64,000 nucleotides of DNA from Hyposmocoma kahamanoa (Eukaryota > Arthropoda > Insecta > Lepidoptera > Cosmopterigidae), in the NCBI RefSeq assembly GCF_003589595.1, contig NW_020654289.1:8184096-8248095 (forward strand). The letters run 5' to 3'. Below the pieces are notes generated by a model. It ran no database searches. It saw nothing but the letters and a program-made list of their open reading frames with translations, and was not told where the DNA came from. Positions 34,051-46,442 of this stretch are shown in pieces. The position numbers and the translations under genes were made by a program. How positions within the stretch are numbered: the first letter of the stretch is position 1; each line of letters starts with the position of its first letter.

Positions 34051-35198
34051 CAAGGGCGCACTATAAGTTTCCTGAAACTGGCCACTTACATAAACAATAT
34101 TTAAAAAGTAATTAGAGCATTTAAATATGGAACTCTTTGGCTGTAGAATACAGTTCTTTTTATATGCCTGTCACTTGTTTTTACATTGTGGCGTCATTTT
34201 ACAAATTGGTTGTCTACATCACCATGGATTTAACTCGTGCAAAATTTTTGTAGTATGATTTTCTACGATTTTCAGTCGTGTGAATCTCAGTGACGAATTT
34301 CGTGATGGTCGCAGGTCCACTGCTGTTAACAACAAAAACACCGCTGCTGTTCACCGTATGATCAAAACAGGCAGGCATGTGACATACCATGAGATTCGGG
34401 CATCTTTAGGCATAGGCAAAAATCTAATACAATCAATATTACACAAACATTTGGGTGTGAAAAAGCTGTGCTCTCGGTGGATCCCACACAATTTGATTGA
34501 GGCTCAACGGAGGAAAAACGGATCGCGTCAATTGGTGCAATGCCATGCCTACCAGATTCAACGAAGGGGCGTCAAATTTGATGTGGGACATAGTAACAGA
34601 TACAAAACATGGATTTATAGTTATGATCCCAAAACAAAGCAGCAATCGAGCGTATGGGTGTTTCGAGTTGAGCCGAAACCAAACAAAGTGGCGCGCATGC
34701 AAAGTGCCTCTAAGCGGAGGATTGCTTCTTTTTTTAATAAAACTGGACACGTGGCTACTGTTGCTTTGGAGAATCGTTGTGCCGTGAATAGTGGTTGGTA
34801 CACGACCATTAGTTTGCTGGAAATTATTGACAAACTCCGTAAAAATAACCGTAAACCCCGCATCATCTAGCACCACGATAATGCCTGTATCACACGGCCA
34901 GACAAACAAATGAATTTTTGATGGTGAACAACGTTGACCTTATGAGCCATCCCGCGTACAGTTCTGACCTGGCACTTTGTGACTTTTATTTATTTCCAAA
35001 AATTAACGCGGTCAACGATTTTCATCACCTGAAGAGACTATCGAAGAGTATGAAAAATATGTTTCGGAGATTGTCACGGAGGAGTGGCATAAATGTTTTC
35101 AAAATTGATTCATTCATATGAAAAACTGCATTAACGCTACCGGAGAATATTTTGAGAAACAATAAATTCATTTCTGACCATTGATAGTATTTTTTTTT
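34051..35198 (+). mobile_element. Mariner element A, defective, 3' end lost
   Basis: TA at 34049-34050 precedes the terminal repeat CAAGGGCGCACTATAAG. The transposase frames carry NLSDEFRDGR, HVTYHEIRASLGIG, KLCSRWIPHN and, at the end, CDFYLFPKI. Compared with mariner B it lacks about 120 bp encoding the first helix-turn-helix. A 1-bp deletion in the TGDETW segment (about 34590) removes the first catalytic Asp in frame, and TAG (34868-34870) precedes HHDN. The terminal repeat at the 3' end is replaced by T-run and CCCC sequence near 35190-35200. It cannot encode an active transposase. Confidence 0.88.
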
Positions 35199-37450
35199 CC
35201 CCAAAAATCCCCACCTGAACAAATTTACCTAATTCCAACCAACCTGAGATTAAAAACATTTTGTGTCCAAGCGGAAGACTCTTAGAAGGTGGGACAAAGG
35301 TAGATAGTGGTACGCTTTAGCGCTAAAGGTTGCACCTCGCCTAAGCTGGCTCAAAGCTCAGAGGATCGACATTTGATTAAACTTTTCCGGCTCCTTAGTC
35401 AGCCTTAGATAGGACAATAAGGCAACTAGATAACAGAAACCAGCTTTACAGATTTTAATATATAATATGGGAAATACGACGCCGAGGAATGTGGAGCAAT
35501 AGTGCAAGACAAATAGTACACTCTACAGGCGGAGCAGCGCCGAACCGATGGTGGAAATTTATCACCGCAGTTAATTATCGTCGACAACACCGACTCTAAC
35601 GTCATCACTACGCTGTACCCGTGGAAAGCCCTTTCAAATATAGTGAAGGATTTGACAATAATACAATTAATGAAAAATATAAACAAGCTGTTTAAAAAAA
35701 AGAACAAACGTGAAATCGGATCTACGCATGTTGATTAAGCTCTTTGACGATTGGCTTAATTTTAATGGCCGTCGACTCTGACCAGCGAAGTTTTTTACAA
35801 CGGAAACCATTAGCGTATATCCCCACGAGTGTAGTATGTCAATTTTGCATCATTTGTATATCGCAAATAAAAGCCGTGTTGAGTTAATAAACGATAAACG
35901 AGCGCACAGATTGATACAACGACGCCGGCTTAATTGACGCAAAATCCGAATTCAATAACATTCGTTTAAAAATATTTTTAAATGGAATTTATCTGATTTT
36001 TTTTGTTACTGCCTCAAAAAGTGTATACGCGTGGACCTAAACTATAATACATTATTGCAGAGGCCGGTATGTAAGGGATCGCTGGACGAGTATGAGTTAC
36101 AAGGCTGAGCGCAAACGAGATCTTGTATTGATACGAGTCAAGCAATCCCCATCGAGGCTTATAATATAGTGCTTTTCTCAAACAATGCGAGGAAATAGTA
36201 AAATACTAATATGAGGAACATGTATAATAGAAAAAGTAAAAAATATTAATTAATAATGAAAGTAATATTGTAACGTTAATTTCATCTTACGTAAACTAAT
36301 CTAAGCTATTGACCTTGATTTGCATTTTACTACAATAAACAATACAAGGTACTTAAGCACAAATCTATTAAATTAAATAATAGTTATGTCATAACTAACT
36401 AAAACTAAAATCTTGTAATCGATTACGTTAGAATCCGCACACTGATAACATAACTTTCGAGCTGCGCCCTCCCCTAGTCAGAACCGACACGAACCGGTTC
36501 ACGTGCGGCAGCCGACAGCACCAGTCCCTACCTTGACGCGATCCAGAGTGTGTTTCTCTTTACCATCAAATCCCATATTTCGTTTCTTAACACGACTTAA
36601 TTTTGATTTATGTCCGTTAGTTACATTTTGAGTTCTTACTCCTGTAATCTTGAAATCCGAAGGCTCTGCGGCCAACGTTCAATAATTAACTATGTACCAC
36701 CAGTTGTCGTTGCGGTCGTCATAAAAAAAATATTAAATTACTAAGTGCCTTTAATACCCGCTTTTGGGTAAGTGTGAACAAGTAGTTCTTTAAGTAGTAT
36801 GTAAGTTAGAGTAATAAATAATTGTATCGTGCGGCGTATTGAGCTCTGCTTAATCAAAATGGCTTATAGCGATTTTGCACACCAGCCTACCTTCAATGTC
36901 AATTCTGGATCAATGTCCTCCAATGTTATTTAAGGTCATTGGGTTAAAGGTGCATATATATTTTATTTTCAGTTCCTTTTATGATTTTGCATTTTGTATA
37001 GACACTGCCAGCACAATAATTAATATTAGAATCTAGCCTCCTAGCTTTTATTGTCTCCGTTCTGGATCCGTGCACCGCCACAAAGAAACTTGTTAAATTC
37101 CCGTAGATTTCTTAATAATTAGGTATGTGGCGATATTACACGGGATTGGTTATTTTGCTGTGTCCTAATTTGGCGGAATTAAATTCCAGGTTTTACGGTA
37201 CGAGCTACTGCTACCAGAGGCGCGAATTGGAGTCGCGCCTAGAACTTCATCTAGTGCCGCTGGTTTCCAGGGGAGTAGTTGACTTACTCCAAACAATAGT
37301 AGAACCTGGCTAGAACCCGCTTTCCACTGCCGGGTACATAACAAACCCTATAATAGTGATACGAGTTCCACTGTCTTACCTGTTTTAGTTACTTAACCTG
37401 TGTTACTTTGTACCTATTGCGTTTCCATAGACTAACAATAAATTGTAATG
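35199..37450. other. No recognised gene; possible conserved blocks
   Basis: 35510-35600 and 35700-35830 are balanced-composition blocks with homeodomain-type cores (TTAATTA, TTAATTTTAAT), unlike the AT-rich surroundings. They could be regulatory, but this is only a composition impression. A 62-codon plus frame at 37125-37313 is unrecognised. Confidence 0.35.
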
Positions 37451-37657
37451 TCACTGTGGTCGTTCGAATTTGATTTTGTAATTCACTGCCCTAGGAAATA
37501 TAAACATTACGATATTTGACATGTTAGGACAATTGCTAAACGAAAATGTTGTTGTTTTTCCAGACACATTAATAATAGTCAGCTGAACTTCTGATGATGT
37601 GGTTGAATGTGTATCTATTACTGTATTTTCGTTATCGTTCTTCCCACTAGAACTCAT
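37451..37657 (-). pseudogene. UBL3-like N-terminal fragment (tentative)
   Basis: This 68-residue frame starts at an ATG (37657). Residues about 23-48 read EVQLTIINVSGKTTTFSFSN. In the membrane-anchored ubiquitin-fold protein UBL3 the equivalent stretch has the form INLxLxLVSGKTxxFxFS. After MSNIVMFIF the similarity ends. The expected DNWPxDW, beta-grasp remainder and C-terminal prenylation CAAX box are absent downstream. GTAATG after SNI could be a splice donor, making this a first exon, or the copy may be a decayed duplicate. The match is short and made by eye, so chance cannot be excluded. Confidence 0.3.
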
Positions 37658-38681
37658 TTTCGCGATTTAAATACAAAAAAAAACAAAAGAATACCAAAGC
37701 ACTTTACTTTATTTTATTTACTACCATTTTCATTTTTTTTAAATAAGTAAGCGGTACAGGTAAGTATTTCTAATTCTCGCAATAACGAACCTGGTTTTTT
37801 GGAGTTAGCTGCCTGAGTTTTTCTTTTACGCGTTTACATAGTTCATTGTGTAGATGGATCTAAAAGTTTAGAGCAGCGGACAGTAATGAATTTTCATACT
37901 TACTTTGCAGGTCTTGGAAGAAGTGACATGGTCCATAAATGACAAACTTTCTGTGTTCGTTTTTGAAAATAAAAAAACATCTGAGCGTATTTGAGAAAAA
38001 ATACTATTCATCCCACTTGCTCATAAACAGTGTCATAACATGCAGGCAGAGTCGACCATAATGTCCTAAATTACGCCCACGGACTTTCATTATATTACCG
38101 CCTTACGGCAGTAATGGATTTATTTTTTAAATTTAATTGCACTATACTTCTCAACGTCAAGATTAAGCAAAATGTTTTTGTGCTCGAAAAATCTGAATGT
38201 ATTTCGCATAAACTTGAAGTACAGAAAAATAGATTCATAAATTAAAATTCTGCAGTATTTTTAATACTTTAAAATTATTGATTTCGTAGCTAATACATCA
38301 TGGCTGTACGCGTTTTTGCCTTTTACAACATTTTAGTTCGAGTTATTTATCTATGGCAAAATGGCTGGCCATCTGTTTGAAACAAAAAAATCAAAAACCC
38401 GCCATTTGCAAAAATCTATACTACTAACTAAACTAAATTATCATTATATTTATTTCTTCGCAAATGTGATGAAAAATGTTGTACGTCTCACGGGAGGTAA
38501 AAAATTCCAAACCTCAAGTCATTAGTTATTTCTTATTTACCGCCGTTACACCATATACAGCGCGGTTATCGTGCGACATCACATTTCTGACATTCAATAA
38601 TAATAAACCCTTAGTGTTTCTGTCACTAAGTCTTGATAATAGTGGTGATTGTCTAAACGTTACAATCTTTAAATCTATGTG
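37658..38681. other. No recognised gene
   Basis: AT-rich; nothing recognised. Confidence 0.5.
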
Positions 38682-38925
38682 ACCACCTCCGTGATCGAGT
38701 AGCTTGCACACTGGTTTTCATGATGTCACCATCTTTGAAGTCCCGGGTTCGATCCCCAGCTGAGTCAATGCAGAAAGCTTTTCTATATTGTCTTGGGTCT
38801 AGGTGTTTGTGGTACCGTAGTTTTTCCCGATTTCCATAACACAAGTGCTTTAGTTAATTACTTCGGGATCGGAACAACTTATGTGATGTTGTCTAACATA
38901 TATTTAATATATACGTGAGAGACTG
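38682..38925 (+). repeat. tRNA-headed SINE, lepidopteran type, plus strand
   Basis: GATCGAGTAGCTTGCACAC, CCCGGGTTCGATCCCCAGC (box B), then GTCTTGGGTCTAGGTGTTTG, GTGGTACCGTAG, TTTCCATAACACAAGTGC and TATGTGATGTTGTCTAAC. This is a familiar SINE of Lepidoptera and its tail is TATATTTAATAT. A minus copy lies at 50512-50670. Confidence 0.9.
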
Positions 38926-40199
38926 GCATTTGTACCAGGAGACGTGTATTACAGATCACCAGCCCATAACTGATGCCTCTTTGGTTACTTCAACATTTTG
39001 CAAAAGTGAAAAGGCCAAATTTTAAGGCAGCAATGTTATTATAAACAATAACTTGAAACGAGCATACAGTTATTGTTTATTATTTTTCTTAAGGTTCCAC
39101 TCCTTTAGCTTGGCAACTTTTACAGACTCGGTATAAGTTACTTATTTTGCATTTGTAGCGTTCTAGGAGCGGGGGTTTTGAGGCGCGGGGAGGGGGCAAA
39201 CAAACTCCTAACTTATTAACGAGTACTCCCTCTCTCTCGCACCTCAGCAAATGCTCTCTCTTTCTCTCCGAGGCTTTGATCACTCATCACACTAATTAAC
39301 CATTGGCTTCTACGTTTTGTTTCTACTAATGAGGTACAAATTGTATCTGTTCCATTCAAAATGGTTTTAATCACTAGGTACGTTTTCAGAAACACAGCGT
39401 GGATAATCTATATCTTTTTATTTATTAGAACCACTCCTAACAAAATGCATTGACTAAGAAGTCGAACGCTACAGTCAAAAACATTAGATCTCGTAGACTA
39501 TATCGTATTTCAATGTCTACGATTAATAATCTACTACAGCAGATTAAATACTACGTATAATTAATCGCAAAGGTCAGGTCATTCAATTCCGAAGCTAATA
39601 AGTGATTTCTCTCATAAATGCCAACTGCTCATACCGGGGGTTTTATTTTTTGTATTTCATTATTAAAATTTACGTGCAAAAGACTACATTACATATTTTT
39701 TAAAACCACCTAATCAAATGAGACTGAACCGTCTCGGACTGAGGCAATTTTCAACCGATTCCAAAATAATAACATTTTTGCGTTTATGGTCCCGAATACG
39801 CACTATCAATAATCCGAATATTCAATTCCAATATCGAACGAATGTAACGAAACCAAGTAAATGCTATATTCACACTATAAAAATCTTTGAGTTCTAAACT
39901 ACCACACAAACAAGCAAGCTCATCAAACATCATCATCATCTTATGCAGCTTGACTTCACTCACTGCTGATGTTCCCGTATACTTAAATCCAAATTGTGCT
40001 ATTTGTGCTTTTTGTAAGTTCCGTTATACCGTCGCAAGATCTGCGTTCTGTAGCCAAAGCGCTGGGGGCAGTGCTCACTCTCGAAACTGGAAGAGCTTAA
40101 TTGGAAAGTTACTGTCATGATACGGCAGTAAAGTGAAGTTAGTATAATGCCAAAGCAGTTTGGTAACATCTAGCAAGCGTTTGGGATTATCTGAGGACG
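38926..40199. other. No recognised gene
   Basis: AT-rich with one GC-richer, C/T-strand-biased patch at 39160-39270; no gene seen. Confidence 0.45.
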
Positions 40200-40420
40200 G
40201 TTATAAGATTTGATGGTGTCGTATTGTGCGCGGGCGACGCGGGCAAACGCAAGGCGACACGAACTGCGCGGCAAGCGCGGCTGGCGCGCGGCCAGGGTCG
40301 TGATTAATGGAGCGTCATCCACTCCGCACTAAGTATCGGAAATGCAGATTTCGGCGTCACATTCACCCACTTCTTGGTCCGACGCTGTAACGGTGAAGAC
40401 ATACCGAGTCCTTATATGTA
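40200..40420. other. GC- and CpG-rich island
   Basis: Contains CGGGCGACGCGGGCAAACGC and GGCAAGCGCGGCTGGCGCGC, then TGATTAATGGAGC. Strong contrast with the AT-rich flanks. Possible regulatory island; no attached gene is visible. Confidence 0.35.
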
Positions 40421-40489
40421 TTTTATTACCTGAAGCTGCTTGTGATTGTGTTTCCCTGGTGTAGGGCTATGTTGAGTGCGTACGTTGTT

Positions 40490-40870
40490 GTTATTATAAT
40501 ATACAATATATTGTATTACAAGAGTCGTTACAAATAGTAATAAATGTTACATTTATAAAAAAATACAAATATCCAGTACAAGTTTTGTACTATGTAATTT
40601 TAACTTAGTTAATGTAATTATGTGCAATAATGTAGGAACATATTAAATAATATAAAAATAATTATGTCAAAATAATATTATATGCGTTAAGTTTATATAA
40701 TTATCCATTTGTGTAAAATACTATTTGTATCTAATAATCTAATAAATTATAGCATATATTACAAAATAATGTCCCTATATTCTTCGGAATAATACGAATT
40801 ATCCAACAAAAGGTCTTTCAATCGACGATCAATAAACGTTTCATCATTAGGCTCGTTTTTTAAGTCAACA
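40490..40870 (-). repeat. Repeat Z, copy 1 (empty-site copy)
   Basis: AT-rich repeat. It is the reverse complement of 49638-50262 once the 228-bp insertion there is removed. Shared words include ACAATATATTGTATTACAAG, GTAATAAATGTTAC, TAATGTAGGAACATATTAAA and TTTCATCATTAGGCT. It preserves the unoccupied target (ATAATACGAATTATCC). Confidence 0.85.
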
Positions 40871-42600
40871 GCTTTTAAGACAGCGGCGGCAACAAAATGA
40901 CATTTGATTATCAACATCCTGCTAGTACTAGCTAAAGTGTCACTAATGACACTCCTTATGGAACTACTTTTAAAATAATCTATTGTTATGAACTAGTGAC
41001 GGTGAAGGTGCGCGACACAAGATACAAGACGAATGTAACTTGCGCGCGTTATACATATAACGCTATTCTCTTCGTTAATTTGTCGCGAGCCTTGTACCGC
41101 GCGTTGGAGTATAATGCTGTCGCTAGGTAGAGCCTCGCATTAAGAGAAAATTCTTAAGAATTTATAACACCGAGCCCCCAAAATAAAAACATAATCCCGG
41201 GGCTCGCGGCAGCATAATTAAGCAGTTAGTCGACGCGGCGGATTTCCACGCAGCGAGCTTCGATGCTGGCTTTTCGGTCGGCGGCCCAAGGCGTAGAATG
41301 CGCCGGCCGTATCCTCCCTCTGTATTATAATTTTTCAACCTGTCCGGTGATCGCAGCTTTTGCATGGCTTGGGATCACTTTTGTTTCGCCGTGCGCTGTT
41401 GCCGCGGCGATGTAAACTACGAGGGTGTTAGTGCGAGATTGTAAACATGTCACTTCTATTCAACTATTTTAATCTACCTTAAAGGAATAATGGAATGAAA
41501 ATAGTGCACTGTTGTCGGCTTTGATGTCGGTGAAATACTGCAAAATAGTCCTTCGTGCAACATGTGACCCTCCACGTAGAATAGCCATTAACCACACAAA
41601 TTTGCGCACTGATTGTCACTAAATTCTCAAATAAAGCTAGCATCGTTGACGACTGGCAATGGGCGGTGGTAGACGTCGTCACCGGATATCCTGTCGTAGC
41701 AAAATAGAGCAAGCAGTCGGTGAGTAAGTTAAGTTAGCGGGTCGGTGGTTTTTGCCGGCGCTTTGAGAAACTAATCGCCGAGGCGAGGTAAAAACTCGCG
41801 CTGGCTCTACGCCCGCGATGAACGCCCTGCCCCACCCTGCTTCCGCTTTTCACATCGTGTTCCCAACACTATCTCCAAATTAACTTTACACATGTATAAA
41901 TATTTGATCTTCTCACAGCCATTTTGGAATACTCAATTTATCTTTCTAATTTAATTTCATAATTAATTTATTTTTGTTTGGACAACGAAATGATGGCGCT
42001 TGGTACATATTCGATTCTGGTTCCATGATTTGTTATATAAACAAGTTATTGTATACACACTGAACTCATACAGTAGTATAACTGTCATACACGAACTTCT
42101 TGGACTAATTTGCGACGTGTCTTTGAGCGTCGCGCCCGACTTCGGTCACGTACGTGGCACGAGACAGTCCTCACCATGCGGTTTGATTAATATCACCAAC
42201 GGCACAACTTACCGGCAAACAATCAAGTATATGATTCATAAGATGTAACTAAGAACTTCTAAAGTAATATCTGTGTCACTAGCTTATTTCTGTTTTAGTA
42301 CCGGTTGTGGTACGTGGTCCATAGGTACCGTGCTTTTTTAATTATGAAAATAATCATTACGATTATGCTGCCTCTTTATCTAATTTTTTCAAAAATAATA
42401 CACTGTCGTAAAAAAAGGCCTGTCTGTCACTATTTTTATTTTTTTCATGGGTAGATAAGGTATGAAATTACCGCAAGAGAATAGTAGATTTCCTTTTTTT
42501 ATTTAGTTTCTTTAAACATTATCTTCTCGGTCTTGAGCTTTTTCACAAGCGCCCTTTCAACTGACGGCGGCAGTATGATTAATAATAATAAGTTATTCTA
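40871..42600. other. No gene; GC-rich patches
   Basis: 40990-41120 (rich in GCGCGC, TCGCGAGCC), 41165-41420 and 41720-41840 are GC-rich islands; a 67-codon minus frame in 41162-41365 is unrecognised. A short palindrome AGTGTCACTAATGACACT lies at about 40936-40953. Confidence 0.4.
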
Positions 42601-42682
42601 CAGTCGGTGCCCTCACTTAATTATCCACTATTTGTATAGCACCTAGTACGAATAGTGGATACCTAAGTGAGAGTACCCACTG
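42601..42682. mobile_element. 82-bp palindromic MITE, TA-flanked
   Basis: CAGTCGGTGCCCTCACTTA on the left pairs with CAGTGGGTACTCTCACTTA read from the right. The arms are about 36 bp with six mismatches (inner part TATCCACTATT). TA flanks both sides (42599-42600, 42683-42684). CAGT ends and TA duplication fit a non-autonomous Tc1/mariner-type element. Confidence 0.8.
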
Positions 42683-43090
42683 TACATAAAAATAGAAACA
42701 CGTTACATGGCATGGATTACAACAAAATTGGTTTTATACAACAGTGTCTGCGGTTGAGGCGACACTTCCACCCCTGAACTAGGTATTAATCTGTGTCTCA
42801 AGGGGTCAGTTCGTCAACGCATAATGTCAAACAAAGTGTGGTTCAGACAATGTAACAGTTCCTTTAAATAACAGTGTAAACGACAAACAAGTTAATATAC
42901 ATATATTATAGTTTGTAAATAAAAAATTGAAACTTTCCGATGGTATGTTGTCCAGCACACAATAGTATGTTGTCCAGCACAACTGGACGACATACGTTAA
43001 ACATCTATTATAGTGTTGTCCAGAAGTCGGTCTAGCAGTTTTGGTCTTTTACTTGAATTTTCGCAAGACCGAGACCTGAGCAAGAAATAT
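42683..43090. other. No gene; short tandem/inverted repeat at 42948-42994
   Basis: GTATGTTGTCCAGCAC occurs twice, starting at about 42944 and 42965, followed by the inverted CTGGACGACATAC. AGTGTTGTCCAG recurs near 43012. Confidence 0.5.
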
Positions 43091-43370
43091 TTTTTTTTAT
43101 GATACCAAGTAGTAAGCGATACGCCTGTCCTGTACGCATACCAGTTGCAGTGCCACGCAGTGCTTTAAATTACAAAGGGTCACTGCCATTGCGCCCGTCA
43201 CCCTGAGACATGAGTTGACAAGTCCCATGTGCCTGTAATTTCACCAGCACCTTTACCCTTTAAAAGCGTAACACAGTAATGCTCCCATTGCTGCTTGGCG
43301 GCAGAAAGAGGTAAGGTGGTAGTACTTTCCTGGACGATCTCCTCCATAAGAAGCTCTACTGCTACTAAAC
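43091..43370 (-). repeat. S1 SINE-like repeat, near full length
   Basis: TTTTTTTTATGATACCAAGT through AGAAGCTCTACTGCTACTAA. Immediately followed by another S1 copy in the same orientation. Confidence 0.88.
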
Positions 43371-43398
43371 TGTCTGTGAGTCTGCGAAAGTCTTGCGT

Positions 43399-43633
43399 CT
43401 TTTTTTATAATACCAAGTGACGGGACGAACAAGCCATGCACCTGGTGGTAAACGACATGCCTATCCATAACAGTTGCAGTGCCACTCAGAGCTTTAAATC
43501 GCAAAGATCTGAGGGGCCACTGCCACTGCGCCAGTCACCCCGAGACATAAATTGGCAAGTCCCATGAGCCTGTAATTTCACGAGCACCCTTATCCTTCAA
43601 AACCGTAACACAGTAATGCTCACATTACTGCTT
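43399..43633 (-). repeat. S1 SINE-like repeat, truncated copy in tandem with the previous one
   Basis: CTTTTTTTATAATACCAAGTG through CTCACATTACTGCTTG, lacking the segment from GGCGGCAGAAAT onward. Confidence 0.87.
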
Positions 43634-43904
43634 GTAGTCGCAGTTACATCAAACTCAAAATAGCCATTATTAACTTTTCCCGCTAACGACTAGTTAACCT
43701 GTTTAGTTTCGATATCGATATTGATAAACGGTCTCTGGTATCGATATACACGTTTTTTTCTAACAAAATTGGTTGATTGTTATAAAACGAAAAACTGTTC
43801 GATGATTTTTTTTGGTAAAGTAAAAACGAGAGTAAAGAGGTTTGCCTCTTTACTTTAAAAGTAAAGAGGAAAACGAGCAGCAAAGTCACTAGATGGGAGG
43901 TAGT
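43634..43904. other. No gene; AGTAAAGAGG hairpin plus third copy
   Basis: AGTAAAGAGG (43831-43840), TTTG, CCTCTTTACT (43845-43854), then AGTAAAGAGG again (43860-43869): a 10-bp stem and an extra direct copy. Confidence 0.6.
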
Positions 43905-44230
43905 GATCGTTGCCTATGGACATCTGCAACATCAGATGAGCTGCCTATGCGGTGCAGCCTTGAGAGCCCTGTTGACACTCTTTTTGAAGAAACCATGTCG
44001 TAGGGCATAAAGGAAAAACTTCAGGAGGAAAATCATTCCACATCTTGCAGATTCGAGGAAGGAGCGAACGTAATGCCTGTGTGGTCTTACAATGCCACGC
44101 ATCTATGACGTGGGAATGGGAGATATACACCTTTGGCCGGAGGTGCGATGGTAGAAATGAGACTATGGCACCAGTTCGAAAAGTTCCTCTGAGCACTCCC
44201 CATTACAAAGACGGTAGAACACACACAAAG
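43905..44230 (-). pseudogene. LINE ORF2 C-terminus fragment
   Basis: Minus frames give NGECSEELFELVP, then SHFYHRTSG in one frame and LRSLLPRICKMWNDFPPEVF in another. The [16 protein letters not shown] and WN.LP(P)EVF blocks match the fragment at 24190-24525 in order. At least two frameshifts and stops. A hairpin of CA/TG repeats (AACACACACA ... TGTGTGTGTT, about 44218-44257) lies at its upstream edge. Confidence 0.75.
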
Positions 44231-45261
44231 AGACAACGTCTCTCCGTGTGTGTGTTTACCCATGTAAAATAATGTGTACCTACGACAAAAGTGTGGCATA
44301 AAAAAATACTAGCGTAACGTCGCAAATTGTCAACAACAACTGCGAAATTTGGAAAACTAATTAATGTGCTGCAGCGGTGTTCTCTAGCGCGGATCATGCG
44401 TTGTGTAATCTAATATGCAAGTTTACCATATACATGCCTAAAATTATAACCAACCAATATTGTTTATCTCTCAGAAAACACAGCATATTTAGCAAAGTTT
44501 AAAACACGCGTGTTAGGTAAATGTAAAGTTTTTTTTTCCAAATTATGTTTGGCTGACATCGACGAAGTCATATATAGTTAAATGAAATATAGTGTTGTAA
44601 GTTAGACATAATTACTGAATTATATTAATAAACTTAATATATTTCATAAATTTGAAATGAAACTACACTCCCGGACATATTATTCGAGCTACCTTGCTTT
44701 TTGATTCCTAAAGGGCTCGAATACAAAATTATTATTATCATCGAAGAAAAGTCCCAGTCTTACTATTCAAATTTTCAAACAATGACTTTTATTGAAATTA
44801 CATTTTTAGTATAGCAGTTTCAAGATTGCATAAGTGCTTTGGATCAAACATTGTTTGACCTGAGGGTATTTAAGTAATATTGAACATGCAATGTCACTCG
44901 AATTATGTGCTCAGAGGTGTATTTCTTCGTATCAAAAATTGCGTATATATGTCTTTTTCAAACAATTTAAAAAAAAAACAAATATAGCTATATAAATGTA
45001 TATATTTAGATCCAAAAAATACTTACAATTCCGATGTTTGACATCGCGAAAACCTGATAACTCGATATATTATCATTTATTTCTTTACTATAACTTAAGA
45101 TTAATAATTTTATATTTGAAATATGATCCTCACACTCTAGGCTACGTCTGTGTCGTGGGAAGCAAAGCAAATACGAAAGCAAGTCAGAAATTATCATATA
45201 TAATATCTGCATAAACTTGCAAATAATTAATAATAGTTATTTGTTATGTAAGGCTTATAAT
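44231..45261. other. No recognised gene
   Basis: AT-rich. 45035-45070 (CATCGCGAAAACCTGATAAC, TCGATATATTA) shares words with the retroelement tail at 31730-31775. Confidence 0.45.
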
Positions 45262-45838
45262 AAAACCTGAGCAAGCGAAGAAAGCTATTTTTATAAAAAT
45301 TGATTCCTGAGCGTAGCGCGCTGCCGAGCGAAATACACGACTTTTCACCTCACTATAGCGAGGAAAATGGTAGATGAAAGAAAAACATTTGAAAAAGCAT
45401 CAGTTTTTTAATCAAAACAAAAAGTTTACCTCGACGGATGCGTTCTAAATTTGCACCTCATCAATTTTTATTCTCGCTACTTATAATTTTGAGTGATTAA
45501 GTGATTATTGAAATTATTTTAGTTTTACGACCAATCAAAATAATTTAATAAACACAATTAGTTATCATTGTCAATTTAATGTCAACAATAATAAGAATAA
45601 AATATGCCAACGGATTTATATTACATGAATAAGTACGATAAATCGCGTAGTTAATGTGTCATTATCTTTTATAGCATTATTTTATCATTTTTTACAGCGA
45701 AAGAAAAAGTTAGATGCACCACAGTCCATCGTCAAGTTCGAATTTCAAAAACCTTTTCCGCGCTAGCGTGCAAAAAATGCTTTGATTCGCTTTGCTTCTT
45801 TCGAAAGAAAGCCTTTTCGAGCTATTGAGGTTAAATAA
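45262..45838 (+). repeat. Repeat X, copy 2 (~0.58 kb)
   Basis: AAACCTGAGCAAGCGAAG, TTCACCTCACTATAGCGAGG, AAAATGGTAGATGAAAG, CAATTTAATGTCAACAATAA and GCACCACAGTCCATCGTCAA align in order with copy 1. It keeps about 100 bp that copy 1 lacks. Confidence 0.75.
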
Positions 45839-45888
45839 ATACTTTTGTACACATTTTTGTGTGTTAGAAAAAACAATGTGAAGATAAA
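45839..45888. other. Short spacer
   Basis: Nothing recognised. Confidence 0.4.
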
Positions 45889-46195
45889 TAGCTCCACCTA
45901 TTTGTGCCATCAAACAGTAATGCTCACATTACTGCGTTCCGGTTTTGAAGGACAAGCGTGCTGGTCAAATTACAAGCACATGAGACTTATCAACTTATGT
46001 CTCAGTATGGGATGGTATGACGGGCTGGTGTCCGGAACTCGACGTAAAGGCACCTATTTAGCGTGTGCGCTGATGAGATGAGATGTTTGTGATTATAAGC
46101 TCTAAATGGCGCTGCAACTACTATGAAATGGCGTGTCGCTTACTACCAGACGCACAACTTGTTCGTCCCGTCCCATAGTATCATGAAAAAAAGAA
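45889..46195 (+). repeat. S1 SINE-like repeat, diverged middle
   Basis: CTCCACCTATTTGTGCCATC, CTCACATTACTGCGTTCCGG, GGCGTGTCGCTTACTACCAG and the A-rich TATCATGAAAAAAAG end; the start is missing. Confidence 0.8.
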
Positions 46196-46442
46196 CGTTA
46201 TTCCGTTTTTATTGTTTTGAATATCACCGACGAACGCCCCGCCCGCCCGCGCCCTTCCACCGGTTACATCGCCCACCACCTCTTACAACTTAAAATTTTC
46301 AATTCGTGTAAACAGGTCGACTTCCACTGTCCTAAGAAAACACTTTTACATTGTCATTATGAATTAATTCACCGTTCGTCACAAACTCAACATTTCAAAT
46401 TGTTGAACAACCCAGATAATAAATTGAAATATACAGATAAGG
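46196..46442. other. No recognised gene
   Basis: A GC-rich start (CGCCCGCCCGCGCCC at about 46235) leads into AT-rich DNA. An 89-codon plus frame (46217-46486) runs into the T240 copy and is not credible. Confidence 0.4.

Noticed and set aside
34439..34909. 156-codon minus-strand frame opposite mariner A
   Set aside because: Antisense shadow of the mariner transposase sequence; the plus strand carries all family motifs.
43091..43633. CRISPR-like direct repeats
   Set aside because: The repeated units are two S1 copies of more than 230 bp; there is no short repeat/spacer periodicity, and the genome is eukaryotic.
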